A stretch of 40,650 nucleotides of DNA from Planctomycetota bacterium (lineage in GTDB: Bacteria; Planctomycetota; UBA8108; UBA1146; JAKEFC01): assembly GCA_022616235.1 (NCBI GenBank), contig JAKEFC010000044.1:1-40650 (forward strand), given 5' to 3'. Shown piece by piece: positions 1 to 8,328 of this stretch (position 1 is the first letter of the stretch; the number at the start of each line of letters is the position of its first letter). A program made the position numbers and the translations under genes. Below the pieces are notes generated by a model. It saw only the letters and a list, made by a program, of their open reading frames with translations. It was not told the DNA's origin and did no database searches.

Positions 1-2
1 AC

Positions 3-884
3 GGCGTTCCGTTCGGCGGCGGCGTGCTCGGCGCGAGCGCGGCCTTCGACACGGGCACTCCCGGCGCTACGCTGGAGATCGCGGCGGCGGCGCCGGGCCT
101 CGCGCCGGCGGGGGTGTTCCGCTGGCGCGCACGCTTCGCGAGCGACAGCCCCTTCTTTCCGCACACGCCCTGGTTCTCGCAGGCGGGGAACAGCGTCACG
201 GAGCTGAAGTTCCGCACCGGTCCCGACTGCAACGCGAATCTCACCGACGACCTCCTCGACCTCGCGAGCGGCGCGAGCCTCGACTGCAACGGAAATGCGA
301 TCCCGGACGAATGCGACATCGCGACCGGCTTCGCGCTCGACTGCAACGGAAACGGCGTGCCGGATGACTGCGACCTCGCGAGCGCCGCGAGCGTCGATTG
401 CAATGGCAACGCGGTGCCCGACGAGTGCGACATCGCGAGCGGCGAGAGCGAAGACTGCAATGGAAACGCCGCGCCGGACGAGTGCGACATCGCGCTCGGC
501 GCGCCGGACTGCAACTCGAACGGAGTCCCCGATCCGTGCGATCTCGCCTCCGAGACCAGCCAGGACGCGAACGAGAACCTGCTCCCGGACGAGTGCGACA
601 AGCAGTACATACGCGCCGACGCGAACAACGATACGCTCCTCAACGTCGCGGACCCGATCTACAGCCTGACCTATCTCTTCTCGGAAGGACCGATGACCTG
701 CCTCGACGCCCACGATGCGAACGACGACGGGGAGGCGGACCTTGCGGACCCGATCTACACGCTCTCGTACCTCTTCTTCCGCGGCGTGCCCCCGCCCGAG
801 CCCTTCGCCGCGTGCGGCATCGACCCCACCGCCGACGAGCTAGGCTCCGACCTCGGCTGCGCGGAGTACGACCCGTGCCCGTAG
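3..884 (+). CDS. Exported repeat protein, C-terminal part (window-edge partial)
   Basis: The reading frame is open to the window edge, so the N-terminus and any signal peptide lie upstream. The visible part starts with a beta-rich stretch (FRWRARFASDSPFFPHTPW). It continues with seven repeats of about 16-19 residues built on DCNGNGVPDECDIASG (nt about 226-600), resembling Asp/Asn-rich calcium-binding repeats. It ends in a dockerin/EF-hand-like module with two copies of RADANNDTLLNVADPIYSL-type segments and a last stretch ending YDPCP. The repeats and end module are shared with the protein at 9795-11660, and the end module with 5086-6474. By family knowledge such proteins are exported and the Asp-rich loops bind calcium. 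The function of the missing N-terminal domain is unknown. Confidence 0.85.
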   Translation, partial: GVPFGGGVLGASAAFDTGTPGATLEIAAAAPGLAPAGVFRWRARFASDSPFFPHTPWFSQAGNSVTELKFRTGPDCNANLTDDLLDLASGASLDCNGNAIPDECDIATGFALDCNGNGVPDDCDLASAASVDCNGNAVPDECDIASGESEDCNGNAAPDECDIALGAPDCNSNGVPDPCDLASETSQDANENLLPDECDKQYIRADANNDTLLNVADPIYSLTYLFSEGPMTCLDAHDANDDGEADLADPIYTLSYLFFRGVPPPEPFAACGIDPTADELGSDLGCAEYDPCP

Positions 885-1024
885 CGTGATTTTCGGGCCG
901 CCGGATCGCGCGTTTCCAATTGGGCCGCATTGTAGTTGTCGCCGATTTCGATATCGTGCAAGCGCTTACGGGCCCGCAATCGTACTGAACCGCGACACGC
1001 CATTACGGATGGGGGCGCAAAGTT

Positions 1025-1492
1025 GTGTCCATGATCGGCAGCATCAAGCCGCTCGAGCTATCGTTCCAAGTCCTGATCTTTCTCATGAATGGGGTCGCGA
1101 GCGGATTCGTCATGGCCTACTGCGGATCCAGAATTCCGTCGTTGCGCCTGAGTCGTCCCGTGCTTGCCGGAGTTTTGGCGATGGGAACTGCATATTTGTT
1201 TCAACTGTCCATGTTGTTCCTTGGCCTCGTGCTGGGTAATCTGGCAATCAATGGCTATGAAAAGAGCGCGGTCGCAATCCTTCGGCTGTACCAACCCGTC
1301 TACTTCTATGCGCCATTTCCCGACATCCCGATCTACTTGGCGGCATTCGCAGTCTTGCGGGTGAGGAACCGATTCGAGATCGAGAACAAGATGACGGCCG
1401 CTCACAGCGCGCTGCTCGCGCTCGTGGTTACGGCCGTCGCATACGCAGGATCCAGGGTGATGGGGATATACAGATTCCTCGAGATGAAATGA
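1025..1492 (+). CDS. Small integral membrane protein, unknown function
   Basis: This 155-residue protein has about four hydrophobic segments: residues about 13-35, 48-75, 92-112 and 128-145. A charged loop (RVRNRFEIENK) precedes the last one. I do not recognise the family. The start is GTG at 1025; an ATG two codons later (1031) is equally possible, and no strong ribosome binding site decides. The gene and the region to about 2500 are visibly less GC-rich than the rest of the window and sit next to a toxin-antitoxin pair, which suggests acquired DNA (inference). Confidence 0.6.
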   Translation: MSMIGSIKPLELSFQVLIFLMNGVASGFVMAYCGSRIPSLRLSRPVLAGVLAMGTAYLFQLSMLFLGLVLGNLAINGYEKSAVAILRLYQPVYFYAPFPDIPIYLAAFAVLRVRNRFEIENKMTAAHSALLALVVTAVAYAGSRVMGIYRFLEMK

Positions 1493-1592
1493 ATTCGCTG
1501 CGCGACCGTCACGCGCGGCCGCAACACCACAGGAAGCCGCGTCCAATGGGGATCGAGCCGCCCACGTTGGCGACGAAAACTTGCCCACTGCA

Positions 1593-1641
1593 CTCCCCTC
1601 GGCGAGACTTCCGAATCAGCGAATCGATTGGCCGAGGGGAG
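1593..1641. terminator. Inverted repeat, 11-bp perfect arms
   Basis: CTCCCCTCGGC (1593-1603) is repeated as its exact reverse complement GCCGAGGGGAG (1631-1641) around a 27-nt loop that contains AATCGATT. It lies between the membrane-protein gene and the HEPN/MNT pair. It could end transcription of the upstream gene or be a protein-binding site. There is no T-tract. Confidence 0.35.
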
Positions 1642-1767
1642 CGCCTCGGTTCGTCGCGCCGGCTCGACGCATGCGGTCATTCGCAGCGGAGCGCAACGAT
1701 GCTGATCTGCCACACTAGACGCTGAATCGAAGCATACCATGACCACCTGTGATCGAAAGAAGTCGGC

Positions 1768-2187
1768 ATGAACCGCGACGTTCGGTGGAAACAGCGTTTC
1801 CAGAATCTCGATCGCGCGGTCAAGTTGTTGAAAGAGCCTATCGCCAGAGGGATCGAGACGCTCTCGCAACTCGAGAAGGAAGGCACGGTCCAGCGGTTCG
1901 AGTTCGCGCTCGAATTAGCTTGGAAGACGATGAAGGACTTCTTGGAGCACCAGGGAACCGTGATCGCAGCACCGATCACGCCACGCGGCGTCATCAAGGC
2001 GGCCTTCGGCGCCAAATTGATCGCGGACGGCCAAGTGTGGATCGACATGATCGATCAACGGAATCTGCTGTCGCATACGTACGATTCGAAGATCCTCGAC
2101 GATGCAGCCAAGGCGATGCGCGATCGATACCTCCCGGCAATAACCGAATTGCACGCGTGGTTCGCTGCACGTAGGAACGACCCGTGA
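1768..2187 (+). CDS. HEPN-domain protein of a HEPN/MNT toxin-antitoxin pair (HI0074-like)
   Basis: This 139-residue all-helical protein resembles the nucleotidyltransferase substrate-binding (HI0074) family, FALELAWKTMKDFLEHQG being typical. The HEPN RNase signature R-x4-H is present as R98-N-L-L-S-H103. In known HEPN/MNT pairs the HEPN protein is an RNase toxin that its partner neutralises by adding nucleotides to it. Its stop codon overlaps the partner's GTG (GTGA, 2184-2187), so the two are translationally coupled in the usual HEPN-first order. The start is ATG after a GAAAGAAG stretch. Confidence 0.85.
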   Translation: MNRDVRWKQRFQNLDRAVKLLKEPIARGIETLSQLEKEGTVQRFEFALELAWKTMKDFLEHQGTVIAAPITPRGVIKAAFGAKLIADGQVWIDMIDQRNLLSHTYDSKILDDAAKAMRDRYLPAITELHAWFAARRNDP

Positions 2188-2489
2188 CTTCGAAGCAAAT
2201 CGGACTCAAAGAGTACGAGTTGGACCTGATCTTGTCCGTGCTTCGACTTCACGAGGAAGTTACCGGTGCGCTCGTATTCGGATCCCGCGCCAAGGGCTCG
2301 GCGGCCGACTCTTCGGATATCGATCTCGCATTGGAGGGCGAAGTCGACCTACTTCGTGCGGAAGCGATTGCTAGCGAACTGGAAGAGCTTCCGCTTCCCT
2401 ATCGGTTCGACGTGAAGTCTCTCGCAGGGATCACGAATCCCGCGCTCCGCGAGCACATCGATCGCGTCGGTGTGCGAATCCTCGGGTAG
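2184..2489 (+). CDS. MNT-domain nucleotidyltransferase, antitoxin of the HEPN/MNT pair
   Basis: This is a 101-residue minimal nucleotidyltransferase. The motif GSRAKGSAADSSDID (residues 33-47) gives the G-S and the D45-x-D47 metal ligands, and a third carboxylate is likely D76 in RFDVKS. In characterised systems the MNT protein inactivates the HEPN RNase by AMPylating a Tyr next to the R-x4-H motif. The HEPN partner here has T-Y just after H103 (SHTYD), which fits that mechanism. The GTG start overlaps the stop codon of the HEPN gene. Confidence 0.85.
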   Translation: MTSKQIGLKEYELDLILSVLRLHEEVTGALVFGSRAKGSAADSSDIDLALEGEVDLLRAEAIASELEELPLPYRFDVKSLAGITNPALREHIDRVGVRILG

Positions 2490-2686
2490 GCGTGCAGATG
2501 TGGAGCGGAACCGCATCGATGTCTTGATTCGCATTGGCAAAACACACTCATCGATACGAATAGCGTTGCTTCCTTTCGGGCGGCTACGTTACTCCGCCGG
2601 TTGTTGGGAAGTTGTTGAATCGGGTCTTGCGCCGGCAGCCAAAGCCGCCTCTTCTGGGGTAATCGGAAACGAAAGGATCGAGTGCC

Positions 2687-3208
2687 ATGAAGAGACGCGA
2701 GTTCTTGAAAACCAGCCTCGGACTCGGGATCGCCGGCGTCGCGGCGGGGCGCTGGGCGCGGTTCGCGACGGGAGGCGACGAAGCGCCGGCCAAGTCGGTC
2801 CCCATCGTGATCTCCACCTGGAAGCACGGCGTCGCCGCGAACGAAGCGGCCTATGCCGTGCTCGTGCGCGGGGGAAGCGCGCTCGATGCGGTGGAGCAGG
2901 GCGTGCGCGTGTCGGAGGCGGATCCGAAGGTGACGAGCGTCGGCTTCGGCGGACTCCCGAACGCGGAAGGGGTCGTGGAGCTGGATGCGGCGATCATGGA
3001 AGGCCGCACCCGCAACGCGGGCGCCGTGGCGGCGCTGCAAGGCATCATGCATCCCGTGTCGGTCGCGCGCAAAGTGATGGAGACCACGCCACACGTGCTC
3101 ATCGTGGGGGCAGGCGCGAAACGGTTCGCGCTCCAGCACGGCTTCCCCGAAGAAAACCTACTCACGCCCGAGTCGCGCGGCATGGGAGCGGTGGAAGGCG
3201 GGGAATGA
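2687..3208 (+). CDS. Glycosylasparaginase (aspartylglucosaminidase), alpha-chain portion; frameshifted
   Basis: This frame encodes the Tat signal (RREFLK, residues 3-8, then a hydrophobic stretch) and the alpha half of an N-terminal-nucleophile hydrolase that releases Asn from N-linked GlcNAc-Asn. Family-typical text includes STWKHGVAANEAA and VGFGGLPNAEGVVELDA. The frame ends early at TGA 3206-3208. The usual continuation ESRxxWERWK is found in the other frame from TGG at 3183, so about two bases (GC within a GC-rich run) look missing near 3179-3182. Together with 3213-3668 it makes about 324 residues, the normal family length. Whether the split is a mutation, an assembly error or a real two-gene arrangement cannot be told from one sequence. 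Confidence 0.8.
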   Translation: MKRREFLKTSLGLGIAGVAAGRWARFATGGDEAPAKSVPIVISTWKHGVAANEAAYAVLVRGGSALDAVEQGVRVSEADPKVTSVGFGGLPNAEGVVELDAAIMEGRTRNAGAVAALQGIMHPVSVARKVMETTPHVLIVGAGAKRFALQHGFPEENLLTPESRGMGAVEGGE

Positions 3209-3212
3209 GCCG

Positions 3213-3668
3213 GTGAAGTCGCACACGCCGGGGGACCACGACACGATCGGCATGATCGCCATCGATCGCGCGGGCGACATCGCCGCGTCCTGCACGACGA
3301 GCGGGCTCGCGTGGAAGCTCCCCGGCCGCGTCGGCGACTCGCCGCTCGCCGGGCACGGACTCTACTGCGAGAACGGGGTCGGAGGCGCCGCCGCAACCGG
3401 AGTCGGCGAAGAGATCATCAAGGTCTGCGGCTCCTATCACGTCGTCGACCTGATGCGGCAGGGGAGGAGCGCGCAGGAGGCGGTCGAGGCCGCGCTCGGC
3501 CGCGTGCTCGCGCGCAGTGAGGAGGGCGCAGCGAAGATGGTCGCGTTCATCGCGCTCCGCGCCGACGGCACGGCCGGCTTCGCGTCGACGCTGCCCGGCT
3601 TCCAGGCGGCGGTGAGCCGCGCCGGCAAGCACGATCTGCTCGACGCCAGGAGTCTTGCCACGAAGTAA
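3213..3668 (+). CDS. Glycosylasparaginase, beta-chain portion with nucleophile Thr; second half of the split gene
   Basis: This is the C-terminal half of the enzyme. In family members autoproteolysis before the Thr of HD-TIGM creates the active beta chain. Here that Thr codon is 3243-3245, only 11 codons after the GTG at 3213. Substrate-site text follows: CTTSGLAWKLPGRVGDSP, then GVGEEIIKVCGS. A purine-rich GGAAGGCGGGGA lies 5' of the GTG, so independent initiation is conceivable. However, the frame is open further upstream and matches the family's linker from 3183, which favours a frameshift. Lacking its own signal peptide, this half could not be exported alone unless it joined the Tat-bearing half first. 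Confidence 0.75.
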   Translation: MKSHTPGDHDTIGMIAIDRAGDIAASCTTSGLAWKLPGRVGDSPLAGHGLYCENGVGGAAATGVGEEIIKVCGSYHVVDLMRQGRSAQEAVEAALGRVLARSEEGAAKMVAFIALRADGTAGFASTLPGFQAAVSRAGKHDLLDARSLATK

Positions 3669-3752
3669 GGCGGGTTCTCCGCAAGACGGCCGGCAGCGGA
3701 TTCGTCGCGGCCGGACTATCTCCGTAGGCGCCTTGCGAGCGGGTTCTAACTC

Positions 3753-4961
3753 TCACACGAGCTGCGAGAGCAAAGTGCGCGCCGGCACCACGCAAGGATC
3801 GGTGCGGGAGAAACAGTCAGCCTTCACGAAGTCCATGTCCACGACGGCTTGAAACGCGTGCGATGCCCCGACCTGCTGCTGGAAATAACCGAGGCTCGGC
3901 GAGAGCGAGCGGTCGGCGAGCTTTGCCTCCACCAGAAACCACGGCTTGCGATCGCGAACGATGAGGAAGTCTACCTCTCGTTTGGCTTTGTCCCGCAGAT
4001 AGCGCAGCTCGTACCGGCCGAGGCCCAGATCCGTCCAGGCATCCACGGCCTTGACGAGGTGGCATGCGACAATCGTCTCAGCGCGCTGACCGGGATCCTC
4101 GATCGCCGACCAATCGGTCGCGTACCATTTCGGTTCCTTGCGCAGACTCTTGAGGACATTCTTGTGCCAAGGCCGGACCAGGAATCCGTAGTGGAATGTC
4201 GCCAACACGTCGACCCAGCGGCGGATCGTATCGACCGTGACATGGATTTCGCGCGCCAGCGTCGAGTAGACGAGCGGCTGCGCCGACCTCTCGGCGAGCC
4301 GCATCACGAAAGACTCGAGCTGTCGGACTTCCTGGATCCGCGTGAGGTCGCGTACGTCCTCCCGGATCAATTGCTGCAAGCGCAGGTCGCGCCAGCGCCG
4401 ATGGAAGCGGGCATTGCGTTTCAAAAATGGCTCCGGGAATCCGCCGTACGTGTACAGCGCCTGCCAGTCGGAGTTGCGGATTGTGCGAGGTGCCACGGTC
4501 TCGCGCTCGAAGGCACGCGCTCCAGCAAGCTCTCCCACGGTGAGAGGATGCATTCGGTAGAGAAAATACCGCCCCATGAGACTATCGCCGCCCCTGCGAT
4601 AGACGTCGAGCCGCGAGCTGCCAGTGACGACGACCCGTGCCCGCGGGGAGTAGGTGTCGAAGAAGCCTTTCAGGAAGGCACGCCAGCGCGAGTACTTGTG
4701 AAGTTCGTCGAACACGATGGTTCGCGGCGTCTCTGCAAGCTCGCTGAGCCCAATCCGCTCTGCGACTGCCGCCGGGCCGAGCTGGATCAGCCGCCGGTCT
4801 TCGTCTAGATCGAAACTGAAGTACGCCTCGGCGCTCGAGGCGAGGGTCCGGCAGGTGGTGGTCTTCCCAACCTGTCGCGGCCCCGCGACGAACGCCATCT
4901 GCCGCAGAGATTTGAGGTGCTGATCGAGCATGCCATCGTAGACGCGCCGCAGCGATTTCAT
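3753..4961 (-). CDS. AAA ATPase with C-terminal DUF4143 nuclease-like domain
   Basis: The 402-residue protein has a Walker A motif GPRQVGKTT (residues 27-35), a Walker B-like TIVFDELHKYSRWR, and arginine-sensor-like VVVTGSSRLDVYRRGG. A winged-helix region (LAREIHVTVDTIRRWVDVL) follows, then a C-terminal PD-(D/E)xK-like core (REVDFLIV ... LVEAK). This is the architecture of the AAA_14/DUF4143 family, which is common, patchily distributed and of unsettled function. The ATG at 4961 was chosen; ATG at 5003 would add 14 residues but would start inside the operator-like palindromes. Being solitary and flanked by unrelated genes, it is likely horizontally spread. Confidence 0.9.
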   Translation of the reverse strand: MKSLRRVYDGMLDQHLKSLRQMAFVAGPRQVGKTTTCRTLASSAEAYFSFDLDEDRRLIQLGPAAVAERIGLSELAETPRTIVFDELHKYSRWRAFLKGFFDTYSPRARVVVTGSSRLDVYRRGGDSLMGRYFLYRMHPLTVGELAGARAFERETVAPRTIRNSDWQALYTYGGFPEPFLKRNARFHRRWRDLRLQQLIREDVRDLTRIQEVRQLESFVMRLAERSAQPLVYSTLAREIHVTVDTIRRWVDVLATFHYGFLVRPWHKNVLKSLRKEPKWYATDWSAIEDPGQRAETIVACHLVKAVDAWTDLGLGRYELRYLRDKAKREVDFLIVRDRKPWFLVEAKLADRSLSPSLGYFQQQVGASHAFQAVVDMDFVKADCFSRTDPCVVPARTLLSQLV

Positions 4962-4966
4962 TGGAG

Positions 4967-4994
4967 ACCATTCTACGGAACGTCGTAAATTGGT
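4967..4994. promoter_or_regulatory. Operator-like palindrome 1 upstream of the DUF4143 ATPase
   Basis: ACCATTCTACG and CGTAAATTGGT form a 28-nt imperfect palindrome (two mismatches) ending 6 nt before the ATPase start codon. A second copy begins 32 bp away. A bound repressor here would block transcription or translation start, so autoregulation is plausible (inference). Confidence 0.5.
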
Positions 4995-4998
4995 CCAG

Positions 4999-5026
4999 AC
5001 CATTCTACGACCTTCCGTAAAATGGT
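4999..5026. promoter_or_regulatory. Operator-like palindrome 2 upstream of the DUF4143 ATPase
   Basis: ACCATTCTACG and CGTAAAATGGT form a 28-nt palindrome with one mismatch and a 6-nt centre. It shares its left arm exactly with palindrome 1. The 32-bp centre-to-centre distance is about three helical turns, putting both sites on one DNA face. Confidence 0.5.
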
Positions 5027-5080
5027 TCGAGCCATGAGCTGCGATCGGCAGTGGGAGAGCGCGTCGCGCTACGCGAAGAC

Positions 5081-5100
5081 CCGTCTTACGGACAAGACGG
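5081..5100 (-). terminator. Hairpin across the stop of the dehydrogenase-like gene
   Basis: CCGTCTT (5081-5087) and AAGACGG (5094-5100) are perfect complements around a 6-nt loop. They straddle the stop codon (5086-5088) of the minus-strand gene. There is no T-run, so terminator function is tentative. Confidence 0.4.
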
Positions 5101-6474
5101 TTGGTCGACGCAGGAGAGCTGCGACTCCGGATCGAGGCCGCAGGCGGGGAACGGCGCGGGGATGCCGGGGACCGTGCCGTGCAGGAAGCCGAGCAGCATC
5201 GTGACGTCGGCGAAGTCGACGCGCTGATTGGCATCCACGTCGGCCGCAGCGAGGCACTCCGGGACATCGCCGTAGATCAAATAGCGAAGCAGCCGGAGCG
5301 AGTCCGCGCCATCGATACCGTTCGTGCCATCGACGTTGCCGCGCACGAAGCGCTGCGGCGGATTCGAGTTCACGATGCGATAGAGCGCACTCGCGGATGA
5401 AAACCAGAGGGTGCCGTCCGGCGCCAGCTCGAGAGCGAAGAGGTTCCCGAATTCCCCATCGAGGAAGCGCCGGCCGCGGAGCGCCTGCGCGCCGTCCTTC
5501 GCGAGGTCGACGCGCAAGATCGACCCGGTAGCGTACTCCGCCACGAAGAGATCCCCCTGCGCATCGAGCGGGAAGTTCGCGCCGTCGTAGTAGACGATGC
5601 CCGCCGGCGCCGTCGTGGGGCTCCAAGAGTAAATGGGATCGACGAGCGGCGGCGTGGCGGCGGCACCGCTCGCGAGCGGCCAGCCGTAGTCGCCCCCCGC
5701 GACGACGCGGTTGATCTCGTCGTGCTCGGTCGTGCCGTTGTCCGTCACGAAGGCGACCGCGGGGTAGGTGGCCGCCCGAAAGGTGAATCCGAAGCTGTTC
5801 CGGAGGCCGAGGCAGAACGCCGTCGTCGCCGGCCACGGATTGTCCGGTGGGATCGTGCCGTCCGACCGTATCCGGTGCATCTTCCCCGCCAACAGGCGGA
5901 TGTCGCGCGCGTTCGCGGCGACGCCGTTGTCGCCGACTGTGAAATAAAGCATGCCGTCGGGTCCGAAGCCGATGGCGCCGCCGTTGTGGACGAGCGCCGC
6001 GGGGATGCGATCGAAGATCGGCGTCGCTTCCGCGGCGCGATTCCCTTCGATGCAGAGCCGCGTGATCCTCTGCTCGTGCGGCGCGCACGTGTGAAATGCG
6101 AAAAGATAGCCGTTCTCCGCGAAGCGCGGGTCGAGCGCGAGACCCAGGAGGCCGCGCTCGCCGGCGGTGCTCACCGCGACCGTCGCGGCGGGTTCCAGCA
6201 GGAGCGCGCCTTCCGCGAAGACGCGAATCCGACCCGTCGTGCGCTCGCCGATGAAAACGCGGCCGTCCGGCGCGAAGTCGAAGGTCACGGGGTTCTCGAG
6301 GCCCGCGACGACCTCTTCGACGCGGAAGTCCGGGGGCAGGGCGTCGAGTCGCTGGAGCGAGCCCCCGAGCGCGAACGCCGCGACGAGAGCGCACGCCGCG
6401 GCGCGGCGCGCCGAGCGCCTTACGCGGGAACGGTCGCTCCCGCACGCGTTCTCACCGAATCGACGCTGGTCCAT
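5086..6474 (-). CDS. Exported glucose/sorbosone-dehydrogenase-like beta-propeller with dockerin-like tail
   Basis: From the chosen ATG (6474, with AGGA about 8 nt upstream) the protein has 462 residues. It has an arginine-rich N-terminus and a hydrophobic signal segment (ALVAAFALGG). A six-bladed PQQ-dependent sugar dehydrogenase-like domain follows (VEEVVAGLENPVTFDFAPDG, then GERGLLGLALDPRF, LVHNGGAIGFGPDG and GLRNSFGF). The tail is a two-EF-hand dockerin-like module (GNVDGTNGIDGADSLRLL, then ADVDANQRVDFADVTMLL) ending QPSCP. By family it would oxidise a sugar or related alcohol outside the cytoplasm using PQQ; substrate and cofactor are not shown by sequence. It lacks the seven DCNGNG repeats of its relative at 9795. 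In-frame ATGs upstream to 6627 would add non-signal-like sequence. Confidence 0.85.
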   Translation of the reverse strand: MDQRRFGENACGSDRSRVRRSARRAAACALVAAFALGGSLQRLDALPPDFRVEEVVAGLENPVTFDFAPDGRVFIGERTTGRIRVFAEGALLLEPAATVAVSTAGERGLLGLALDPRFAENGYLFAFHTCAPHEQRITRLCIEGNRAAEATPIFDRIPAALVHNGGAIGFGPDGMLYFTVGDNGVAANARDIRLLAGKMHRIRSDGTIPPDNPWPATTAFCLGLRNSFGFTFRAATYPAVAFVTDNGTTEHDEINRVVAGGDYGWPLASGAAATPPLVDPIYSWSPTTAPAGIVYYDGANFPLDAQGDLFVAEYATGSILRVDLAKDGAQALRGRRFLDGEFGNLFALELAPDGTLWFSSASALYRIVNSNPPQRFVRGNVDGTNGIDGADSLRLLRYLIYGDVPECLAAADVDANQRVDFADVTMLLGFLHGTVPGIPAPFPACGLDPESQLSCVDQPSCP

Positions 6475-6711
6475 TCCACATCCTGGTCCGCTTGCCGCCC
6501 CGACCTCGCGGCGCTCCATCGAGCACCGGCGCGGCGCCCCGGCATGGCGGTGCCGACCACGCATCATAGTCTCGCCGCGGCGCTCCTCAAGGAACGGTCC
6601 CAGCGGCCGTTCCGGCTTCCCGGTCAATGGCCGCCGCCGCCGAGCCGATGATTTGATGGATTATCGGTGCGCTCCCGTACGGGGCGGGCGCCGATTGGAC
6701 GGGAATCGCAC

Positions 6712-8328
6712 ATGGATCGACTGCCGGGGCCGGTTTCTCCCTACTCCCACGTCGAGCTTTACCGCGACGCGATGGGGCGCGGAGGGCAGTTGCCGCCGGG
6801 GCGCACGGTTTCCGGCGTGGTCGTGAGGACGCTGAACCCTGGCGTGCAGCCGCTTCGATACGAAGTCTCGATCCTCGGCGCGCTCTACATCATCGAGAGC
6901 GCCGCGCAATACGCTCCGGGAACCATCATCGAATTCGTCGGCGTGCCGCTCGAAGGCGGGGGAGTGCGCCTTCTTCTGAGGGGCGAATCCGACGCGGCCG
7001 CAGCCGCAGCCGCCACGAAAGTGCGAGCGACTCCGCCGCAGCACGCTGCCCCTCCGCAGGCGTCCCCCGCGGGCAGCACAGAGCGCGAGGACACGCGCAA
7101 TTCCGCCGCGGAGCCGCGCGGAGGCGCGAGCGACACCGCGGCGATCGAGCGTGCCGTGGCAGCGGCGCTCCGGCGCGCGCAGGTTTCCGCGACGCCGGAG
7201 CGGATCGCGGCGATCACCAAGTGGATCGCGAGCGATGGACTCGATCCGCACGCGGCCGCGCGCGCAGCCGCACGATTGCTCGAGGCCGGCCTGCCGGTCA
7301 GCGCGAGCTTGCTACGCGGCGGCACTTTGGCGGAGAGCGACCCGGGCGCGATCGATCCGCACGCTGCGCTCCGTAATCTCGCGCGCCTGCTCGAGGGCGG
7401 CAGCGTGCCGGCGGAAGCGCGCGCGGCGCTCGCGCGGCTCGTTGCCGATGCCGCGAATTCGACCGCGGCGCACGCGGCGCACGGCGCGGACTCTGCGAGC
7501 ACGGCGGCGGCGCCGCGGATCGACACCGCGCGCCTCTTCGCACGGATCGAGGAGATCGTGGGGAGCGTTCTTCGCGAGGACCAAGTGCTCGTCCGCCTGC
7601 AAGCGGAGATCGCGCGCCTCTCGGCGCGTTCCGACTCGACGCCATCGCTGCCTCCGCCCGCGGCGAGCGCCGTGGAGGAGCACGCCCGCGCGCTCCTCGA
7701 CTTGGCCCAGCCGCTCGCGCCGGATGCGCTGCTCGAAACCATGACCCCCGAAGCACGCGAGCGCGCCCTCCGCTTGCTCGCGGCCATCGAGCGAGATGCG
7801 ATCGAGCATCATCCGCGCCTCGCTCCGCTTCGCGAGGCGCTCCGCGACCTGTTCCTGAAGCTGGAAGGGATCGCGTACGCGCAGTTGCTCGAATGGACCG
7901 GCCTCGCCGAAGGGGCGCGCGGCTGGGGAGCGTTCGGCGCCTGGAGCGGCGAGGCCGAACGGCTGCCGTTTCGCGTCCAGGTGCGCAAGTCGCCGCCGGG
8001 GAGCGCGGAGCGCGCGCTCCAATTTCGGCTCGAGGTCGAGACCGGCGCTCTCGGCCGCGTGCGCGTGGACGGCACCCTCCAGGCGCCGGCGGGCGATGAG
8101 CGCGCCGCCGGGGGCCGCTTGAAACTCGAATTCGCGGCGGAAGAAGCCGAAATTCGCGGCAGGATCGAACGCGGCGTCCCGGAATTGCTCGCGGCGCTCG
8201 CGGAGCAAGGCTATTTGCCGGGCGCGACGATCGGCGCGCTCGCCCCCGCCGCGCGGAGCACGAACGCGCCGGAGCGCGGCGCCTCGGCGTCGCGGGCGCC
8301 GGCCGCGGAATTGGATGTCGAGGCATGA
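6712..8328 (+). CDS. FliK-like (flagellar hook-length control-like) protein, orphan
   Basis: The 538-residue protein has an N-terminal beta-rich part (residues about 8-85), a long Ala/Arg/Glu-rich helical middle, and a C-terminal domain resembling the FliK C-terminal (Flg_hook) fold. The C-terminal match rests on an LGRVRVDGTLQ-like strand, KLEFAAEEAEIRGRIERGVP, then LLAALAEQGY. It overlaps by ATGA (8325-8328) the next gene, which encodes an FlhB C-terminal-like protein. That pairing parallels Bacillus ylqG-ylqH and supports the call. No other flagellar gene is adjacent. The start is ATG at 6712; the family assignment is by pattern and is moderately sure. Confidence 0.65.
   Translation: MDRLPGPVSPYSHVELYRDAMGRGGQLPPGRTVSGVVVRTLNPGVQPLRYEVSILGALYIIESAAQYAPGTIIEFVGVPLEGGGVRLLLRGESDAAAAAAATKVRATPPQHAAPPQASPAGSTEREDTRNSAAEPRGGASDTAAIERAVAAALRRAQVSATPERIAAITKWIASDGLDPHAAARAAARLLEAGLPVSASLLRGGTLAESDPGAIDPHAALRNLARLLEGGSVPAEARAALARLVADAANSTAAHAAHGADSASTAAAPRIDTARLFARIEEIVGSVLREDQVLVRLQAEIARLSARSDSTPSLPPPAASAVEEHARALLDLAQPLAPDALLETMTPEARERALRLLAAIERDAIEHHPRLAPLREALRDLFLKLEGIAYAQLLEWTGLAEGARGWGAFGAWSGEAERLPFRVQVRKSPPGSAERALQFRLEVETGALGRVRVDGTLQAPAGDERAAGGRLKLEFAAEEAEIRGRIERGVPELLAALAEQGYLPGATIGALAPAARSTNAPERGASASRAPAAELDVEA

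Noticed and set aside
226-600. Regularly spaced repeats suggesting a CRISPR array
   Set aside because: The period is a coding repeat (DCNGNGVPDECD type) of about 51-57 nt in one continuous frame, with variable codons and no unique spacers.
5021-5030. GGTTCGAGCC resembling a tRNA T-loop
   Set aside because: No acceptor, D-arm or anticodon arm can be built around it; it is part of the palindrome next to the ATPase gene.
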